Source of the DNA: Nocardia cyriacigeorgica GUH-2
GTDB lineage: Bacteria > Actinomycetota > Actinomycetes > Mycobacteriales > Mycobacteriaceae
Direction: 5' to 3'
NCBI RefSeq assembly: GCF_000284035.1
Contig: NC_016887.1
Coordinates: 5,456,001-5,520,000 of the forward strand
DNA length: 64,000 bases
Made by a program: the position numbers and the translations under genes. The notes beneath the pieces are model-generated. The model was not told where the DNA came from, made no database searches, and was given only the letters and a program-made list of their open reading frames with translations. Shown piece after piece: positions 8,279 to 24,524 of this stretch; position 1 is the first letter of the stretch, and each line of letters begins with the position of its first letter.

Positions 8279-9262
8279 ATGAGCGACCTCGATCCGCATC
8301 CGGACGAAGCCCTGTGCGAACCGTCACCGGGCCCGGGCCCGGTAGCCGAGCCGTATCCCGCGCGCGAGGTGCCGCTCGGCGGGGTGCGCGGCGTGTTCGT
8401 CGAGCGGGTGCTGCCGCAACGCGATCTGCCCACCGTCGGCGCCTGGTGCTTCCTCGATCATTTCGGCTCGCCCACGGTCACCAAGACCGGGGCACCGCCG
8501 GATATCGATCCGCATCCGCACATCGGCTTGCAGACGGTCACCTGGCCGTTCGAAGGTAAGATCCGGCATCGCGATTCGGTCGGCTCCGATGTGGAGATCG
8601 AGCCCGGTCAGCTGAACCTGATGACGTCGGGCCGCGGTATCGCGCATTCGGAGTACGGCGTCGCGGGCGCGCCCGCCGGGCACGGCCTGCAATTGTGGAT
8701 CGCGCTGCCCAGCTCGGCCGCCGGGATCGACCCGCATTTCGAGCAGCACCGTGAACTGCCGGCCTACGAGGACGCGGGCCTGCGCGCGACGGTCCTGCTC
8801 GGTACCTTGGCCGGCGTGACCTCCCCCGCGATCACCTACACCCCGCTCGTCGGCGCCGATGCTCGTATCGAGGCGGGCGCGCAGGTGCGGCTTCCGGTCG
8901 ATCCGGCGTTCGAGTACGCCGTACTGGTACTCGAGGGCGAGCTGACCGTCGCCGGCACCGAACTCGGCCCCGGGCCGCTGCTGTACCTCGGCACCGAACG
9001 CGCCGAGCTCACCCTCACCAGCAGCGCGGGCGCCCACTTCGCGCTCATCGGGGGCGAGCCGTTCGCCGAAGATCTGGTGATGTGGTGGAACTTCGTCGGC
9101 CGCAGCCACGACGAGATCATGGCCGCGCGCGAGGATTGGGAGAACCGCAACGTCGAGCGGTTCGGCGATATCGCGGGACATCCACCGCAGCAGCGGTTTC
9201 CGGCCCCACCGCTGCCCGGGCTGCGGCTCAAACCACGCAAGCGCCGCTTCGACGGGCACTGA
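8279..9262 (+). CDS. pirin family protein
   Basis: A 327-aa bicupin. The N-terminal cupin carries the pirin metal motif HPHIGLQTVTWPFEGKIRHRDS, with further ligands in the MTSGRGIAHSEY segment. The C-terminal cupin ends in LVMWWNFVGRSHDEIMAAREDWE, a standard pirin C-terminal helix. Bacterial pirins bind Fe or Mn; some have quercetinase activity and others act as redox-sensing regulators, and sequence cannot tell which applies here. The gene stands alone and is convergent with the SRPBCC/ArsR pair, with a perfect hairpin between. Confidence 0.9.
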   Translation: MSDLDPHPDEALCEPSPGPGPVAEPYPAREVPLGGVRGVFVERVLPQRDLPTVGAWCFLDHFGSPTVTKTGAPPDIDPHPHIGLQTVTWPFEGKIRHRDSVGSDVEIEPGQLNLMTSGRGIAHSEYGVAGAPAGHGLQLWIALPSSAAGIDPHFEQHRELPAYEDAGLRATVLLGTLAGVTSPAITYTPLVGADARIEAGAQVRLPVDPAFEYAVLVLEGELTVAGTELGPGPLLYLGTERAELTLTSSAGAHFALIGGEPFAEDLVMWWNFVGRSHDEIMAAREDWENRNVERFGDIAGHPPQQRFPAPPLPGLRLKPRKRRFDGH

Positions 9263-9272
9263 CCACGCGCGA

Positions 9273-9304
9273 CGACCCGGCACCATGGCGGTGGTGCCGG
9301 GTCG
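9273..9304. terminator. hairpin between pirin and SRPBCC genes
   Basis: A perfect 13-bp stem (CGACCCGGCACCA with TGGTGCCGGGTCG) and a 6-nt loop lie between two convergent stops, fitting a bidirectional terminator. Confidence 0.7.
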
Positions 9305-9321
9305 CCGGGAACCGCGGTGGC

Positions 9322-9801
9322 TCAGGCCGATTCGGCCAGCAGGGCGTCCAGGGCCCGGTAGCTGTCGTTGAGCCCGGACTCCATGCCCGACTGGAGCATG
9401 CCGTCGCGCTCTTCCTTGGTGTGGAACTGGCTGTCGGTGACCACCTTGGTGCGGCCGTCGCCGAGGTCGACGAAGGTAGTGGCGTCGATGGCGACGTGCG
9501 CGGGCATGCCGTCCCATTCGAAGGACTGCACGATCCGCTCCTTCGGGGTGATCTCCCGGAAGCGGCCCTCGAAGCCGTGCGATTCGCCGTCGGCGTGTTC
9601 GACGAAACGCCAGTGCCCGCCCTTGTGGAACTCCCAGCGCTCGACGTCGAGCTGGTTGCCGCGACCCCACCAGCGCGACAGCTGCTCGATCCGGCTGTAG
9701 GCGTCCCACACGCGATCCACCGGCGCGTTGAAGACGCGTTCGACGTGGATCTCGGTGTCCGAGGTGGTGGTGATGACGGCGTCGTTCGTAGTTGTGCTCA
9801 T
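9322..9801 (-). CDS. SRPBCC (AHSA1-like) domain protein
   Basis: A 159-aa START/AHSA1-like domain starting IHVERVFNAPVDRVWDAYSRIEQLSRWWG, with GRFREITPKERIVQSFEW in the middle and SGMESGLNDSYRALDALLAE as the closing helix. The fold binds hydrophobic ligands. Its first codons overlap the arsR stop by four bases, the usual ArsR-SRPBCC pair in actinobacteria. The ligand is unknown. Confidence 0.87.
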   Translation of the reverse strand: MSTTTNDAVITTTSDTEIHVERVFNAPVDRVWDAYSRIEQLSRWWGRGNQLDVERWEFHKGGHWRFVEHADGESHGFEGRFREITPKERIVQSFEWDGMPAHVAIDATTFVDLGDGRTKVVTDSQFHTKEERDGMLQSGMESGLNDSYRALDALLAESA

Positions 9802-10151
9802 CGGTTGTGCTCCGTTTCCGTTGATTCGTTTCCTGCTGATTCGAGGAATTCACCGAGACGGTCCATCCGGGCCTCCACCATCCGCCGATAGCCCTGCATC
9901 CAGGCCACCTCGCGGTCGAAGACGTTCTCGCCGAGCCGGCAGTACCGGACCCGGCCACGCTTCTCCGTGACCACCATCCCCGCGTCTTCGAGCAGGTGGA
10001 TGTGCTTCTTGATGCCGGTGAGGGTCATCGCGAAGCGCTCCGCCAGCTCGCTGACGGTGGCGGGGCCACGTCCGAGGTGCTCGAGGATGCCCCGTCGGGT
10101 GGGGTCCGCGAGCGCTCCGAAGGAGGCGTCTAAGAAGTCATACTGAACCAT
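9798..10151 (-). CDS. ArsR family transcriptional regulator
   Basis: A 117-aa winged HTH protein: FGALADPTRRGILEHLGRGPATVSELAERFAMTLTGIKKHIHLLEDAGMVVTEKRGRVRYCRL. No metal-binding cysteine cluster is present, so this is the non-metal ArsR group that pairs with SRPBCC proteins. The 5' end lies inside an inverted repeat (10142-10161) that covers the start codon, which suggests autorepression of both genes. Confidence 0.88.
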   Translation of the reverse strand: MVQYDFLDASFGALADPTRRGILEHLGRGPATVSELAERFAMTLTGIKKHIHLLEDAGMVVTEKRGRVRYCRLGENVFDREVAWMQGYRRMVEARMDRLGEFLESAGNESTETEHNR

Positions 10152-10161
10152 CTAGTTCAGT
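10142..10161. promoter_or_regulatory. putative ArsR operator over the arsR start
   Basis: A perfect inverted repeat, ACTGAAC and GTTCAGT with a 6-bp spacer, contains the arsR start codon at 10149-10151. A TTGACA on the minus strand (10183-10188) could be a -35, but I see no convincing -10. Confidence 0.55.
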
Positions 10162-10343
10162 GTTGCGGATCGATTCCGCCGGTGTCAATACCCGGGCGGA
10201 AAGTTCCGGATCAGGCCCGATTGTGCGGCGCCACGAAAGCACGGCGTAGCACCGCGTTCGGTTCCTGTTCACCGCATGGCCCCGGTATGGTCTTCGCAAC
10301 CCGAACCGGACATTTCGCCGACGGCGCGAGCGCAAAGGACACG

Positions 10344-10976
10344 ATGAGGCTCACCAGGATTACCGCGACGACACTGCTCACGCTGGCCGTCACCGGCCTC
10401 AGCGCAGGCCTCGCACCGGCCGACCCCACCCCGGACAAGGCGAAGCTCGACCTGTCCGGCACCGTCGAGCAGATCGGCTACCGGGTCAGCGCCGATCAGG
10501 ATCGGCGCGCGGCCGTCACCACGGTCGAAGGCGGGCGCTTCGAGCTGGTCGAAGACGATCGCGTGGTCACCCTCACCGACCGTGCCGGACAGGTGGTCGC
10601 CGCCTTCCCGATGGCGATCCGCCTCGGCGACAAGCAGGTCGACCTCACCCCGCTCATCGAGGCCGACGGCACTCGCCTCACCCTCGCGCCCGCAGCCGAC
10701 GAGTCCGCCCCGGCCCCGTTGCGCGACATCAACGCCGAAGAACGCTTCTTCGCCGAAGTGGAACGCCACAAGCCCGCCATCATCACCGGCGCCGTCATCG
10801 GCGGTGCCATCGGCTTCGTCCTCGGCCTGCCCCTGGGCCTGTTCGTCCTCGACTTCATCACCGTCCCCGTCGGCACCGTCGTCGGCGCCGCCATCGGCGC
10901 TTTCGCCGGCCTGGCCCACTCCGGCGGCCAACCCGCCATCGACGCCGCAGTCGCCTACATGACCCGCACACCCTGA
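10344..10976 (+). CDS. secreted or membrane-anchored protein, unknown function
   Basis: A 210-aa protein. Residues 1-29 are a Sec-type signal (MRLTRITATTLLTLAVTGLSAGLAPA). Residues 35-115 form a beta-rich domain resembling one common in Nocardia exported proteins (GTVEQIGYRVSADQDRRAAVTTVEGG). Residues 145-200 are two hydrophobic Gly/Ala-rich segments with GAVIGGAIGFVLGLPLG, likely membrane-inserting. The ATG at 10344 is chosen because it begins the signal peptide. Earlier in-frame starts give a poor extension. No enzymatic motif. Confidence 0.7.
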   Translation: MRLTRITATTLLTLAVTGLSAGLAPADPTPDKAKLDLSGTVEQIGYRVSADQDRRAAVTTVEGGRFELVEDDRVVTLTDRAGQVVAAFPMAIRLGDKQVDLTPLIEADGTRLTLAPAADESAPAPLRDINAEERFFAEVERHKPAIITGAVIGGAIGFVLGLPLGLFVLDFITVPVGTVVGAAIGAFAGLAHSGGQPAIDAAVAYMTRTP

Positions 10977-11043
10977 AAAAGGCACGCACGTAACAGGTTC
11001 CGGGAGCACCCAGGATCCGAAGGTAGCGACGAGCAGGAAAAGC

Positions 11044-11081
11044 ATTCGGCCCCCGCACCGTTCCTGGTGCGGGGGCCGAAT
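11044..11081 (-). terminator. rpoC terminator
   Basis: A perfect 16-bp stem (11044-11059 with 11066-11081) has a 6-nt loop. Read on the minus strand it is followed by GCTTTTCC. It lies 18 bp after the rpoC stop and closes the rpoBC operon. Confidence 0.85.
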
Positions 11082-11099
11082 GGTGTTGCTACCTACCGA

Positions 11100-15053
<3,954 letters not shown>

Positions 15054-15117
15054 GTAACTTCCTTTCCCCTGTGCGGGTCGAATTCGAGCAAAAGTTCACT
15101 AGTGAGTCGAGCGCGGG

Positions 15118-15144
15118 GGCCGGATGCCGTGGAGGCATCCGGCC
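15118..15144 (-). other. hairpin in the rpoB-rpoC intergenic region
   Basis: A perfect 11-bp stem (GGCCGGATGCC with GGCATCCGGCC) and 5-nt loop lie 6 bp after the rpoB stop. No T-tract follows on the minus strand. It could be an RNA-processing or partial termination site that sets the rpoB:rpoC ratio. Confidence 0.55.
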
Positions 15145-15150
15145 GTCCGC

Positions 15151-18657
<3,507 letters not shown>

Positions 18658-19143
18658 GATGCGTCCTTCCAGCACCTCACGCGCGTCGCGTGGTGGTCCG
18701 CGACCGTCGCTTGTCTGCTACGAATTCCGCTGGTTACGACCCGAACGAAACTCGAACAGGCACCAACGGAAGTAACACCGGAAGGTGGAACTTACGTGTG
18801 CAAATCGAGGTATGGACAGGAGGCAGCCAGCGCAACGTCCAAACTTACACCTACTGACACGGAGGTGTCAAAGTACCAGCCGTGCGAATTTTCGCGAGGC
18901 TGACGCGCCGTGTCCGGCCCACCCTGCTCGAGCCGGGTCCGATTCCGCTGGCTGCGTCGAGAACCACGGTGAGCCGAGTGTCGACTGTGACGGATTACCG
19001 CCACGGTGACAGCTGCCGCTGCTGTGAATAGCGTGACGGGTCCGGCGAGACTCGTCAAGTGGCAGCACCGGGTGGACAGTCGGCGAGATCGACTGCCCCG
19101 CTGTGCTTATCCCGGCTCCCCGGCCGCGCCGATCAGGCGCTCG
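18658..19143 (-). promoter_or_regulatory. rpoB upstream region with candidate promoter
   Basis: No gene is supported in these 486 bp between the last mce-operon gene and rpoB. On the minus strand a TTGACA (18866-18871) is followed after 18 bp by TAAGTT (18842-18847), a reasonable -35/-10 pair giving a leader of roughly 180 nt. The -35 overlaps a perfect inverted repeat, TGACAC-GGAG-GTGTCA (18855-18870). The part from 18900 to 19143 shows nothing clear; I saw no strong terminator after the mce operon. Confidence 0.5.
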
Positions 19144-19935
19144 TCAGCGGTCGACGATGTCCTCGGCCAGCCAGCGCCCGTCCACCTTGCGCATCTGCAA
19201 CACCACCGGCCCGGCCACGCTCTGCTGCGCGATCCCGTCCTTCTCGGCGCTGACGACCAGGTTGACCAGAACCTCCGCGCGATCGTCGGTCAGCAACGTC
19301 ACACCGATCGGCTCGACATGGGCATCGGTGCTGGTCCCGGCCTGTTTGATGGCCGAGATGGTGGTGGCGGCGTAGCTGTCCAGCTCCGCGCGCATCTTGC
19401 CGGTGAGCACCTGGGACACCGCGGCCTGGTAGCCGTCGATGTCCTTCAGCTCGTATCCGTAGACGGTGCGCAGGGCGTGCTCGGCGGCGGCGCGGACCTC
19501 CTCGGTGGCGGCATGGTCGACGAAGGCGGCGTTGTCGTCCGGGACGCCCGGGCGCAGCGCGGCGACGACGGCGAACGCGGCGAGCGCGAGCGCGGCGAGC
19601 CCGCATGCCAGCGGGAGGGTCCACGAGCGAGCACGGTCGGCTCGCGGTCGCCGGCGCGGCAGAAAACGGCGACGGTCCCGGCCGCTCGGCACCGGACGTG
19701 CCAGCCGGGCCGCGCGGGTGGACCTGGTGCGCGACGCCCGGGCGGGGTTCACGCCGGTCGTCGCGGCAGGCCCACGACTGTCGGCCCTGCGAGCCCCGGC
19801 ACGAGGAGTGCGCGCGCCCGACGCGGCGATCCCCCGGCTGCCCGTCGACGGCGTGCCGGTGCGGCGGACCGAGCGCGGCGTGCGCTCGACCGGGCGACGG
19901 GAGGAGATCCTATTGACGGGTCGACGTTCAGCCAT
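19144..19935 (-). CDS. Mce-associated membrane protein
   Basis: A 263-aa protein. A long Arg/Ser/Pro-rich basic cytoplasmic N-terminus (1-105) precedes one transmembrane helix (about 108-127) and an extracytoplasmic NTF2-like domain (about 135-263) ending LQMRKVDGRWLAEDIVDR. That architecture is typical of the Mas proteins at the end of mce operons, which help Mce complexes assemble or stay stable. It is the last gene of the operon, 48 bp after the previous Mas gene. Confidence 0.82.
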   Translation of the reverse strand: MAERRPVNRISSRRPVERTPRSVRRTGTPSTGSRGIAASGARTPRAGARRADSRGPAATTGVNPARASRTRSTRAARLARPVPSGRDRRRFLPRRRPRADRARSWTLPLACGLAALALAAFAVVAALRPGVPDDNAAFVDHAATEEVRAAAEHALRTVYGYELKDIDGYQAAVSQVLTGKMRAELDSYAATTISAIKQAGTSTDAHVEPIGVTLLTDDRAEVLVNLVVSAEKDGIAQQSVAGPVVLQMRKVDGRWLAEDIVDR

Positions 19936-19983
19936 CGCTGTTCCTCCTGGCGCCGGGGACGGACTGGGGTTGGACGGCGAGGT

Positions 19984-20808
19984 TCATGGGGTCTCGTCCG
20001 CCGGCGGCGAGTTGCCGGGACTGTCCTGGGCCGGATCGTCCGGCGACTCGGGCGGCGCGGGAGCGGCGCCCGGTGTGCCCGGCTCCCCCGCGGCGGGCCC
20101 GGGCGCGGGGGCGTCGGGAGCGGCGGGCTGTCCCGGCGCGACCGGGTCGGCGGGGTTGGTTCCGGCGTCGTTCAACGCCACGGGTTGCCCCAGCGACGAC
20201 ACCTGCTCGGCCTTCCAGATGTCGCCGTCCTTCGCCATATCGAGGCTCCAGGTGTATCGATATCCGGACGGCTGCTCCCCCGGTTTGGCCTCGGTGACCC
20301 GCAGCACCACCAGCGCCGACGCGCGGTCGAGTTCGGAATTCAGCGAGGTCAGGGCGGCGCCGAGCACGCTCGACTCCATCCGCACCCCGGCCTGCTTCGC
20401 CATCGCCTCGGCCTGCTGCTGATGTTCGGTGGCCGAGGCCAGGATCGGCCCCGTCATCGACGAGCGCGCGATCGCCAGCGATCCCGACACGTCATCGATG
20501 TTCATCGAGGTCATATTGATCGCCGCTTGCTGAGCAGCGTCCAGCGCCGCATCCCGCGCCGCCGCTCGCGGCCCATCGGTGAAGAAGCCCGCCCGCACCC
20601 ACCCCACCCCGAACCAGGCCGCCGCGGCCAACGCGACGACCAGCGCCGCCACCGCCACCACGGTCACCAACCGCGGCGGACCGGATGGCTCGGCGCGCAA
20701 GCCCGGCGATGCGCGGTCGGCGGATTCGGCCGATGAGTTGCCTGCGGTCTCCGCATCGTCGCGGGACGGCTCCCGGGTCTCCTCGGGGTCGGGCGGGTCG
20801 AGATTCAC
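19984..20808 (-). CDS. Mce-associated membrane protein with proline-rich tail
   Basis: A 274-aa protein with an acidic cytoplasmic N-terminus, a transmembrane helix at about residues 47-70 and an NTF2-like Mas domain (about 75-210). The last 55 residues are very rich in Pro, Ala and Gly, and may extend into the envelope. The GTG at 20808 is preferred because GAGGTG lies 6 nt upstream; an in-frame ATG four codons earlier lacks a site. It follows mceF by 22 bp and belongs to the same operon. Confidence 0.8.
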   Translation of the reverse strand: MNLDPPDPEETREPSRDDAETAGNSSAESADRASPGLRAEPSGPPRLVTVVAVAALVVALAAAAWFGVGWVRAGFFTDGPRAAARDAALDAAQQAAINMTSMNIDDVSGSLAIARSSMTGPILASATEHQQQAEAMAKQAGVRMESSVLGAALTSLNSELDRASALVVLRVTEAKPGEQPSGYRYTWSLDMAKDGDIWKAEQVSSLGQPVALNDAGTNPADPVAPGQPAAPDAPAPGPAAGEPGTPGAAPAPPESPDDPAQDSPGNSPPADETP

Positions 20809-20830
20809 TGCGCACCTCATGTCGTTCGGG

Positions 20831-22072
20831 TCAGCGTTTCGGGGTGACTCCCAGCAGGGTGGAGATCTGGACGGCGATGGGGGTCAGGTTGAGCTTGTCG
20901 GGGTCGACCTTGGGGTTGTCGTCCCAGGGCTGGACGATGAGCGGGTCGGCGAGTTCGGCGCGGGCGCCGCCGCGGACGGCGGTCGGATTGCCGAAGGGCA
21001 CGGCGCAGTGGGCTTCGGTGTTGAAGGGGAACTCGTCGCGGGTGTCGTCGAAGTCGGGGTTCTGCGCCTTCATCTGCTCGAGGATGGCCTTGGTGCCCTC
21101 GTAGCCGACGGTGCAGGCGGGCGGGTTATTGGTTTCCAGCACGAGCCCGAAATGGCTGGTGCCGTCGCCGGGCGCGGTGGCCGAGGCGCCGATCGAGAGC
21201 TGCGGCAGCATTTGCAGCAGCGGTTTGAGCGCGTAGAACTTCGGCGAAATGGCCAGCAGCAGCGTGCGCAGGTTCGCCAGGTCGGTGGTCAGCGCGGCGC
21301 CGCTCTCATCGAGCAGGGCGCCGATCTGCTGGCCGGCGTCGGTGCCGGTGCCGATCAGCCTGCGCACCGCCGGATCGCTGGTGCGCAGCTGGGCGGCCAG
21401 CTGGTCGAGGCCGGCGCTGAACTCGCGGATGGCATCCGATTGCGCCGCCTGGGTGCCGAGCGCGACCCGGCCGTCGCGGATCAGCTGCACCGTCTGCGGC
21501 AGCGCCTCCTGGAAACTCTCGGTGAAGGTGCGCAGCGATTCGAGCAGACCGCGCAGGTCGCCGCCCTTGCCGTCGAGCGCGCGGCCGAGTTCGGTGACGG
21601 TGGTGCTCAGCGCGGTCAGATCGACGGTGCTCGCGAGGGTGTCGACGCTGCCGATCAGCTCCTCCACCGGCACCGGCGTGCGCACCTCGTCGATGATCGA
21701 CCCGTCCTTCAGATACGGTTCGCCCACCGTGTCCGGTTGCAGGTCCACATACTGCTCACCGATCGCCGACCGGTTCGCCACCACCGCCCGCGCCGACGCC
21801 GGAATGGGCGGCGAGCCGGAATCGATCACCAGGGTGATCAGCACCCCGTCGTCGGTGAGGTCGAGCCCACCGACCCGGCCCACCGGCACCCCGCGATAGG
21901 TGACTTCCGCGCCGGTGTATGCACCGCCGGTGTGCTCGGTGCGCAACAGCACCTCGTACTGGCCGAAGCCGAGCATATGGTCGAGCCGGATATAGCGGGC
22001 GCCGACGTAGACGACGCCGAGCACCGCGATGATCGCGAAGGCGATCAGCTGCCACCGCACCATGCGCGTCAT
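20831..22072 (-). CDS. mceF: Mce family protein MceF
   Basis: A 413-aa protein with an N-terminal hydrophobic anchor (residues 7-24). The MlaD/Mce domain is at about 38-115 (GAYTGAEVTYRGVPVGRVGGLDL and ANRSAIGEQYVDLQP), followed by a long helical region with heptad character and a Cys-containing C-terminal part. It is one of six subunits that form the periplasmic lipid conduit. The start overlaps the mceE stop by four bases. Confidence 0.92.
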   Translation of the reverse strand: MTRMVRWQLIAFAIIAVLGVVYVGARYIRLDHMLGFGQYEVLLRTEHTGGAYTGAEVTYRGVPVGRVGGLDLTDDGVLITLVIDSGSPPIPASARAVVANRSAIGEQYVDLQPDTVGEPYLKDGSIIDEVRTPVPVEELIGSVDTLASTVDLTALSTTVTELGRALDGKGGDLRGLLESLRTFTESFQEALPQTVQLIRDGRVALGTQAAQSDAIREFSAGLDQLAAQLRTSDPAVRRLIGTGTDAGQQIGALLDESGAALTTDLANLRTLLLAISPKFYALKPLLQMLPQLSIGASATAPGDGTSHFGLVLETNNPPACTVGYEGTKAILEQMKAQNPDFDDTRDEFPFNTEAHCAVPFGNPTAVRGGARAELADPLIVQPWDDNPKVDPDKLNLTPIAVQISTLLGVTPKR

Positions 22073-23298
22073 CGCGGACCACCTCCGAACGGTTGCAGCA
22101 GCGGCCCGAGCTGCGGTGGCAGCCCCGGCACGCCCGGCTGCCCGGGCACCGGCACCGCGGCCATGGTCGGCGGCAGCGGGAACAGCGACACCGTCGGCCA
22201 GCCGGGGCGCGGCCCGTTGCCGCCGTAGTACGGATTGGACGGATCGACATTGACGGGCGGCCCGATCGGCGGAATGTAGACCGGATCGGGTCTGCCGACG
22301 CCGAGGTTGCTCAGCGTGACGCCGATCTGCTGATCCACCGACAGCCAGGTATTGACCTGGCCGCCGAAGGTGCCCTCGAGCGTCGAGTCGGGGAACGGGT
22401 AGGTCGGCACCAGCGGCAGCGCGGTCACCAGATCCGGCGCGGCGCGGCCTAGTTCTTGCAGCGCGGGCCGCAGCGCGCGCAGATCGCGGATGAGATCGTC
22501 CTTGGCCGTATCGATGACGTCGAATCCAGCTCGCCCCACCCGGTCCAGCTGGGCCAGCAGCGCGATCAGCTGCGGCCGCTGCTCTTCCAGGATCCGGATG
22601 CCCTCGGGCAGCTCGTCCAGGATCCGGGTGAGCTGGTTGGTCTGCGCGGCGACCCGGTTGCTCAGCGTCTCCAGCCCGTCCAGGGCCCGGGTGATGTCGT
22701 CGACCTGGTCCTCGAGCCCGCCGATGAGGGTGTTCGCCTGCTCCAGCACCGCTCGCACCCGGTCTTCACGGCCGCCGAGCGCCTTGTTCAACTCGCTGAC
22801 GATCGGCTGCAACTGCGCCACCCCACCACCGTTGAGCAGCAGCGACAGCGCGCCGAGCACCTGCTCCACCTCGGTGGCGTGCCTGGTGTTGGTCAATGGA
22901 ATCACCGCACCGTCGGCGAGCCGGGGCCCGGAGGTGTCGCCTTCGGGGGCCGAGAGTTCGATGAACTTCTCGCCCAGCAGGTTCGATTGCCGCACCTCGG
23001 CCAGCGCGTTGGCCGGCAGATCGACCGACGAATTCACCACCGTCGAGACGTTCGCGGTCCAGCCGTCCTCGGCCAGGGTGATGTCCTGCACCCGCCCGAC
23101 CGGCACACCCTCGACCTTCACCGCCGATTGCGGCACCAGATCCAGCACATCGTCGAAGCGGATATCGATATGCATCGGATCCGAGCCCACGTCCGCCCCG
23201 CCGGGCAGCGGAATGCTGTAGATCCCGTCCGACGAGCACGAGCTCACCAGCAGCCCCGCCAGCACCGCGGCCGCCGCGACCACCATCCGGCGCCTCAC
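22069..23298 (-). CDS. mceE: Mce family lipoprotein MceE
   Basis: A 409-aa protein with a lipoprotein signal peptide; the lipobox LVSSC puts the acylated Cys at residue 21. This is the LprN/MceE hallmark. The Mce domain spans about 42-120 (AVKVEGVPVGRVQDI and VRQSNLLGEKFIEL), then come long coiled helices and a Pro/Gly/Tyr-rich C-terminus. The lipid anchor sets it apart from the other five Mce subunits. It is coupled by four-base overlaps to mceD and mceF. Confidence 0.93.
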   Translation of the reverse strand: MRRRMVVAAAAVLAGLLVSSCSSDGIYSIPLPGGADVGSDPMHIDIRFDDVLDLVPQSAVKVEGVPVGRVQDITLAEDGWTANVSTVVNSSVDLPANALAEVRQSNLLGEKFIELSAPEGDTSGPRLADGAVIPLTNTRHATEVEQVLGALSLLLNGGGVAQLQPIVSELNKALGGREDRVRAVLEQANTLIGGLEDQVDDITRALDGLETLSNRVAAQTNQLTRILDELPEGIRILEEQRPQLIALLAQLDRVGRAGFDVIDTAKDDLIRDLRALRPALQELGRAAPDLVTALPLVPTYPFPDSTLEGTFGGQVNTWLSVDQQIGVTLSNLGVGRPDPVYIPPIGPPVNVDPSNPYYGGNGPRPGWPTVSLFPLPPTMAAVPVPGQPGVPGLPPQLGPLLQPFGGGPR

Positions 23299-24524
23299 TT
23301 CGGACCTCCCTGCGAGGGCGGCAGCCGGTTCGACGGCGTACCCGGCACGGTCCCCGGGACGGGGGCGCGCTGCTGGTTCTCCGCGCTGAGGATGCCGAAC
23401 GGCAGGATCAACGTCGGCGACTGCACCGCGGCGGTGATCTGGTCGGTGATGTGCTTGCAGCGTTCGAGCAGCGGCCGCATCTGCTTACCGAGGGCCTCGA
23501 ACTTCGGATCGCCGGGCATGAGCTTGCTCAGGTCGAGCATCCGGCACATCGCGCCGAACGGGTCTTGCAGATCGGTGAAGTTGGCGCGCATGTCCAGGGT
23601 GCCGGATTCACCGTTGTGGATATTGATCAGGTTGCTCAGCGCCACCGGCAGCACCGGCAGGGCCTCGGCCAGCGCGTCGCGGCGGTCGGCCAGGGTTTGC
23701 GTGAGGGTGATCAGCGAATCGGCATTGCCCTGGATCAGCTGACGGTTGGCGTCGATGAACCGGGCGACGTCACCGAGCGCGATGGACAACAATTCCAGCG
23801 CATTACCGAGATTCTGTCGTTCGCCGGCCAGGAACGACGCCAGATCGGCGAGCTGGACATTGAATTGGCGCACTTGCTGGTCATTGCGGGCCAGCATGGT
23901 GATGAACGCTTGCAGGTTCTTCACCGTGTCGAAGATGTCGCCGCGCGAATCCGACAGCGTGCGCGCGGCGGCCGACAATTCGGTGATGCCGTCGGCGATC
24001 GCGGCGCCATTGCCTGCCAAGTTCTGCGCGGTGGTCTGCACCAATCGGTCGAGCGCGCCGTCGGCATTGGCGCCCTCCGGGCCGAGTGCCTTCGACAGTT
24101 CGGTAATGCTGCGGTAGAGCTGATCCACCTCGACCGGCGTCGCGGTGCGCTCGCGCGGGATCGTCGCCGTGCGCGGCATCTTCGGGCCGCCGCGGTAGAC
24201 GGGCGTGAGCTGGATGAACCGGTCCGAGACGATCGAGGGCGTGATCTGGGCGGCGCGCGCGTCGGCGGGGATGTCGTAGGAGCGGTCGACGCTCATCACG
24301 ATCTTCACCTGATCGCCCAGCGGTTCCACCGAATCCACCGATCCCACCGGCACTCCGAGGATGCGCACATCCGAGCCCTCGTAGATGCCGACCGACCGAT
24401 CGAAGTAGGCGGTGATCGTGGTGGTGTTGAGCCGGTTGAACACCCACCACAGCGCACCGGCCAGCACCAGCGCGAGCACCACGATCATCGCGATCGCGAT
24501 CTTGCCGCCACGCTGCAACGCCAT
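23295..24524 (-). CDS. mceD: Mce family protein MceD
   Basis: A 409-aa protein. A transmembrane helix lies at about residues 8-30. The Mce domain (about 38-115) contains GSDVRILGVPVGSVDSVEP and IVSDRFIQLTP. A long helical region with repeated small heptad motifs and a Pro-rich C-terminus follow. The ATG shares one base with the mceC stop (TGATG), so translation is probably coupled. Confidence 0.92.
   Translation of the reverse strand: MALQRGGKIAIAMIVVLALVLAGALWWVFNRLNTTTITAYFDRSVGIYEGSDVRILGVPVGSVDSVEPLGDQVKIVMSVDRSYDIPADARAAQITPSIVSDRFIQLTPVYRGGPKMPRTATIPRERTATPVEVDQLYRSITELSKALGPEGANADGALDRLVQTTAQNLAGNGAAIADGITELSAAARTLSDSRGDIFDTVKNLQAFITMLARNDQQVRQFNVQLADLASFLAGERQNLGNALELLSIALGDVARFIDANRQLIQGNADSLITLTQTLADRRDALAEALPVLPVALSNLINIHNGESGTLDMRANFTDLQDPFGAMCRMLDLSKLMPGDPKFEALGKQMRPLLERCKHITDQITAAVQSPTLILPFGILSAENQQRAPVPGTVPGTPSNRLPPSQGGPK

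Noticed and set aside
8324..9958. A 544-codon minus-strand frame across pirin, the terminator and the SRPBCC gene
   Set aside because: It crosses three well-supported features in another frame and shows no homology-like pattern.
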